Shown here piece by piece: positions 5,708 through 6,262 of a DNA stretch of 6,262 nucleotides; position 1 is the first letter of the stretch; each line of letters begins with the position of its first letter. The translations under genes and the position numbers were made by a program. Below the pieces are notes generated by a model, which was given only the letters and a program-made list of their open reading frames with translations, was not told the origin of the DNA and ran no database searches. The DNA lies in contig URYM01000108.1 in NCBI GenBank assembly GCA_900552095.1, forward strand, positions 1 to 6,262. The letters are read 5' to 3'. The stretch is from an uncultured Blautia sp. Its GTDB lineage: Bacteria > Bacillota > Clostridia > Lachnospirales > Lachnospiraceae.

Positions 5708-6235
5708 TTAATCTCTCGACTCGATCATAAGAAGCCTTCCCTTTGTAAAACTTACCTGGGCTTCTTCCTCTGCAATCTCATTGCTCACAGACCTGCTGTT
5801 CACATATGGCAGATAAAAATCCACAAGAGGATAAGCAAATCCTTCCAGCGTTACCCCTTCCACATCTCCCCCAAAAGGAAGAAAGGATACATACCTGCCA
5901 AACTGTTCCTCTTTCCGGATTACCGTTTTCCCCATCAGCAGACGGATCCTGTTGTGCTGATCCACAATCTGCGCCCGGATTCCCGCTTCTTCCAGAATGG
6001 GAAGACACTGGATATTCGTCATGGTATGATCCAGGCGGGTGCCCGTGGCGCCCAGAAGGATCACCTGACTGCTTCCCAGATCCATCGCCTTTCGCATGCC
6101 GATTTCCATATCCGTGTAATCCTTGTGGCTGTCGTAGGCATCGATGGGAATTTTTCCCTGTCCCCGGTAATATTTCAGGATCTCCGGATCTACGCTGTCA
6201 AAATCTCCCACGATGGCATCCGGACAGATCCCTGT
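5708..6235 (-). CDS. Thiamine pyrophosphokinase, C-terminal 175 residues, 5' end missing
   Basis: Transfers pyrophosphate from ATP to thiamine to make thiamine diphosphate, the cofactor of transketolase and pyruvate-type dehydrogenases (cytoplasmic, usually a dimer). Numbered from the first genomic codon (6235): PDAIVGDFDS (5-14), with the acidic pair that binds metal and ATP, then KDYTDME (38-44) and GATGTRLDH (62-70), all hallmarks of the catalytic domain. The C-terminal beta-rich thiamine-binding domain follows, with SVSNEIAEEEAQVSF (149-163) and the terminal MIESRD. Bacterial enzymes are about 210 residues, so roughly 35-40 N-terminal residues and the start codon are lost. A naive call starting at 6250 would begin MYKRQ, but those five codons are adapter. 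Any promoter or TPP riboswitch lies outside the window. The conventional bacterial symbol varies (thiN, tpk), so none is given. Confidence 0.95.
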   Translation of the reverse strand, partial: TGICPDAIVGDFDSVDPEILKYYRGQGKIPIDAYDSHKDYTDMEIGMRKAMDLGSSQVILLGATGTRLDHTMTNIQCLPILEEAGIRAQIVDQHNRIRLLMGKTVIRKEEQFGRYVSFLPFGGDVEGVTLEGFAYPLVDFYLPYVNSRSVSNEIAEEEAQVSFTKGRLLMIESRD

Positions 6236-6262
6236 CTGTCTCTTATACACATCTCCGAGCCC
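6236..6262. other. Nextera read-2 transposase adapter (sequencing artefact)
   Basis: Bases 6236-6254 read CTGTCTCTTATACACATCT, the reverse complement of the Tn5 mosaic end, followed by CCGAGCCC from the read-2 adapter. It is the inverted counterpart of bases 1-26. On the minus strand it supplies a false GTG start and the codons for MYKRQ in front of the thiamine pyrophosphokinase fragment. Confidence 0.97.

Noticed and set aside
1..6262. Inverted 19-base Tn5 mosaic ends at both edges, resembling the terminal inverted repeats of a transposon carrying the whole window
   Set aside because: The flanking bases GGCTCGG and CCGAGCCC are the Nextera read-2 adapter, no transposase is present, and the interior is core housekeeping DNA. 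This is library adapter.

Overview
This window looks like a short metagenomic or draft-genome contig from a member of the Clostridia, most likely Lachnospiraceae. The evidence is the gene set and order (ychF-lgt, then mraZ-rsmH-ftsL-PBP), purine-rich Shine-Dalgarno sites, moderate GC, and the family-like look of MraZ and the FtsL-like protein. I ran no search, so the taxon is an inference. The first 26 and last 27 bases are not biological. They match the Illumina Nextera read-2 transposase adapter in inverted orientation, so the genomic sequence runs from 27 to 6235 and both terminal genes are cut artificially.

Every supported gene is on the minus strand, so transcription reads from the right edge to the left. 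From right to left: (1) the 3' part of a thiamine pyrophosphokinase gene (5708-6235). (2) A 350-base AT-rich gap with a 41-codon ORF that has a good ribosome binding site, an open -1 frame that could be its broken continuation, and a strong extended -10 promoter for ychF. (3) ychF, an OBG-family ATPase, and lgt, the prolipoprotein diacylglyceryl transferase, 11 bases apart and probably co-transcribed. (4) A U-tailed hairpin that ends the ychF-lgt unit, followed at once by a good sigma-A promoter, 10-bp phased AGTGGTG repeats that look like an MraZ operator, and a leader of about 120 bases with competing hairpins. (5) The start of the division and cell wall (dcw) cluster: mraZ, rsmH, an ftsL-like gene and the first 401 codons of a class B penicillin-binding protein, closely spaced with good ribosome binding sites.

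The dcw part couples its own regulator (MraZ) to 16S rRNA methylation (RsmH) and to divisome and septal peptidoglycan synthesis (FtsL-like protein, transpeptidase). YchF, Lgt and thiamine pyrophosphokinase are housekeeping functions. I see no mobile element, CRISPR array, RNA gene, defence system or new multi-gene system. The items most worth a second look are the tpk-ychF gap with its possible frameshifted small gene, the phased operator and leader of mraZ, and the adapter-derived ends, which create false protein termini.
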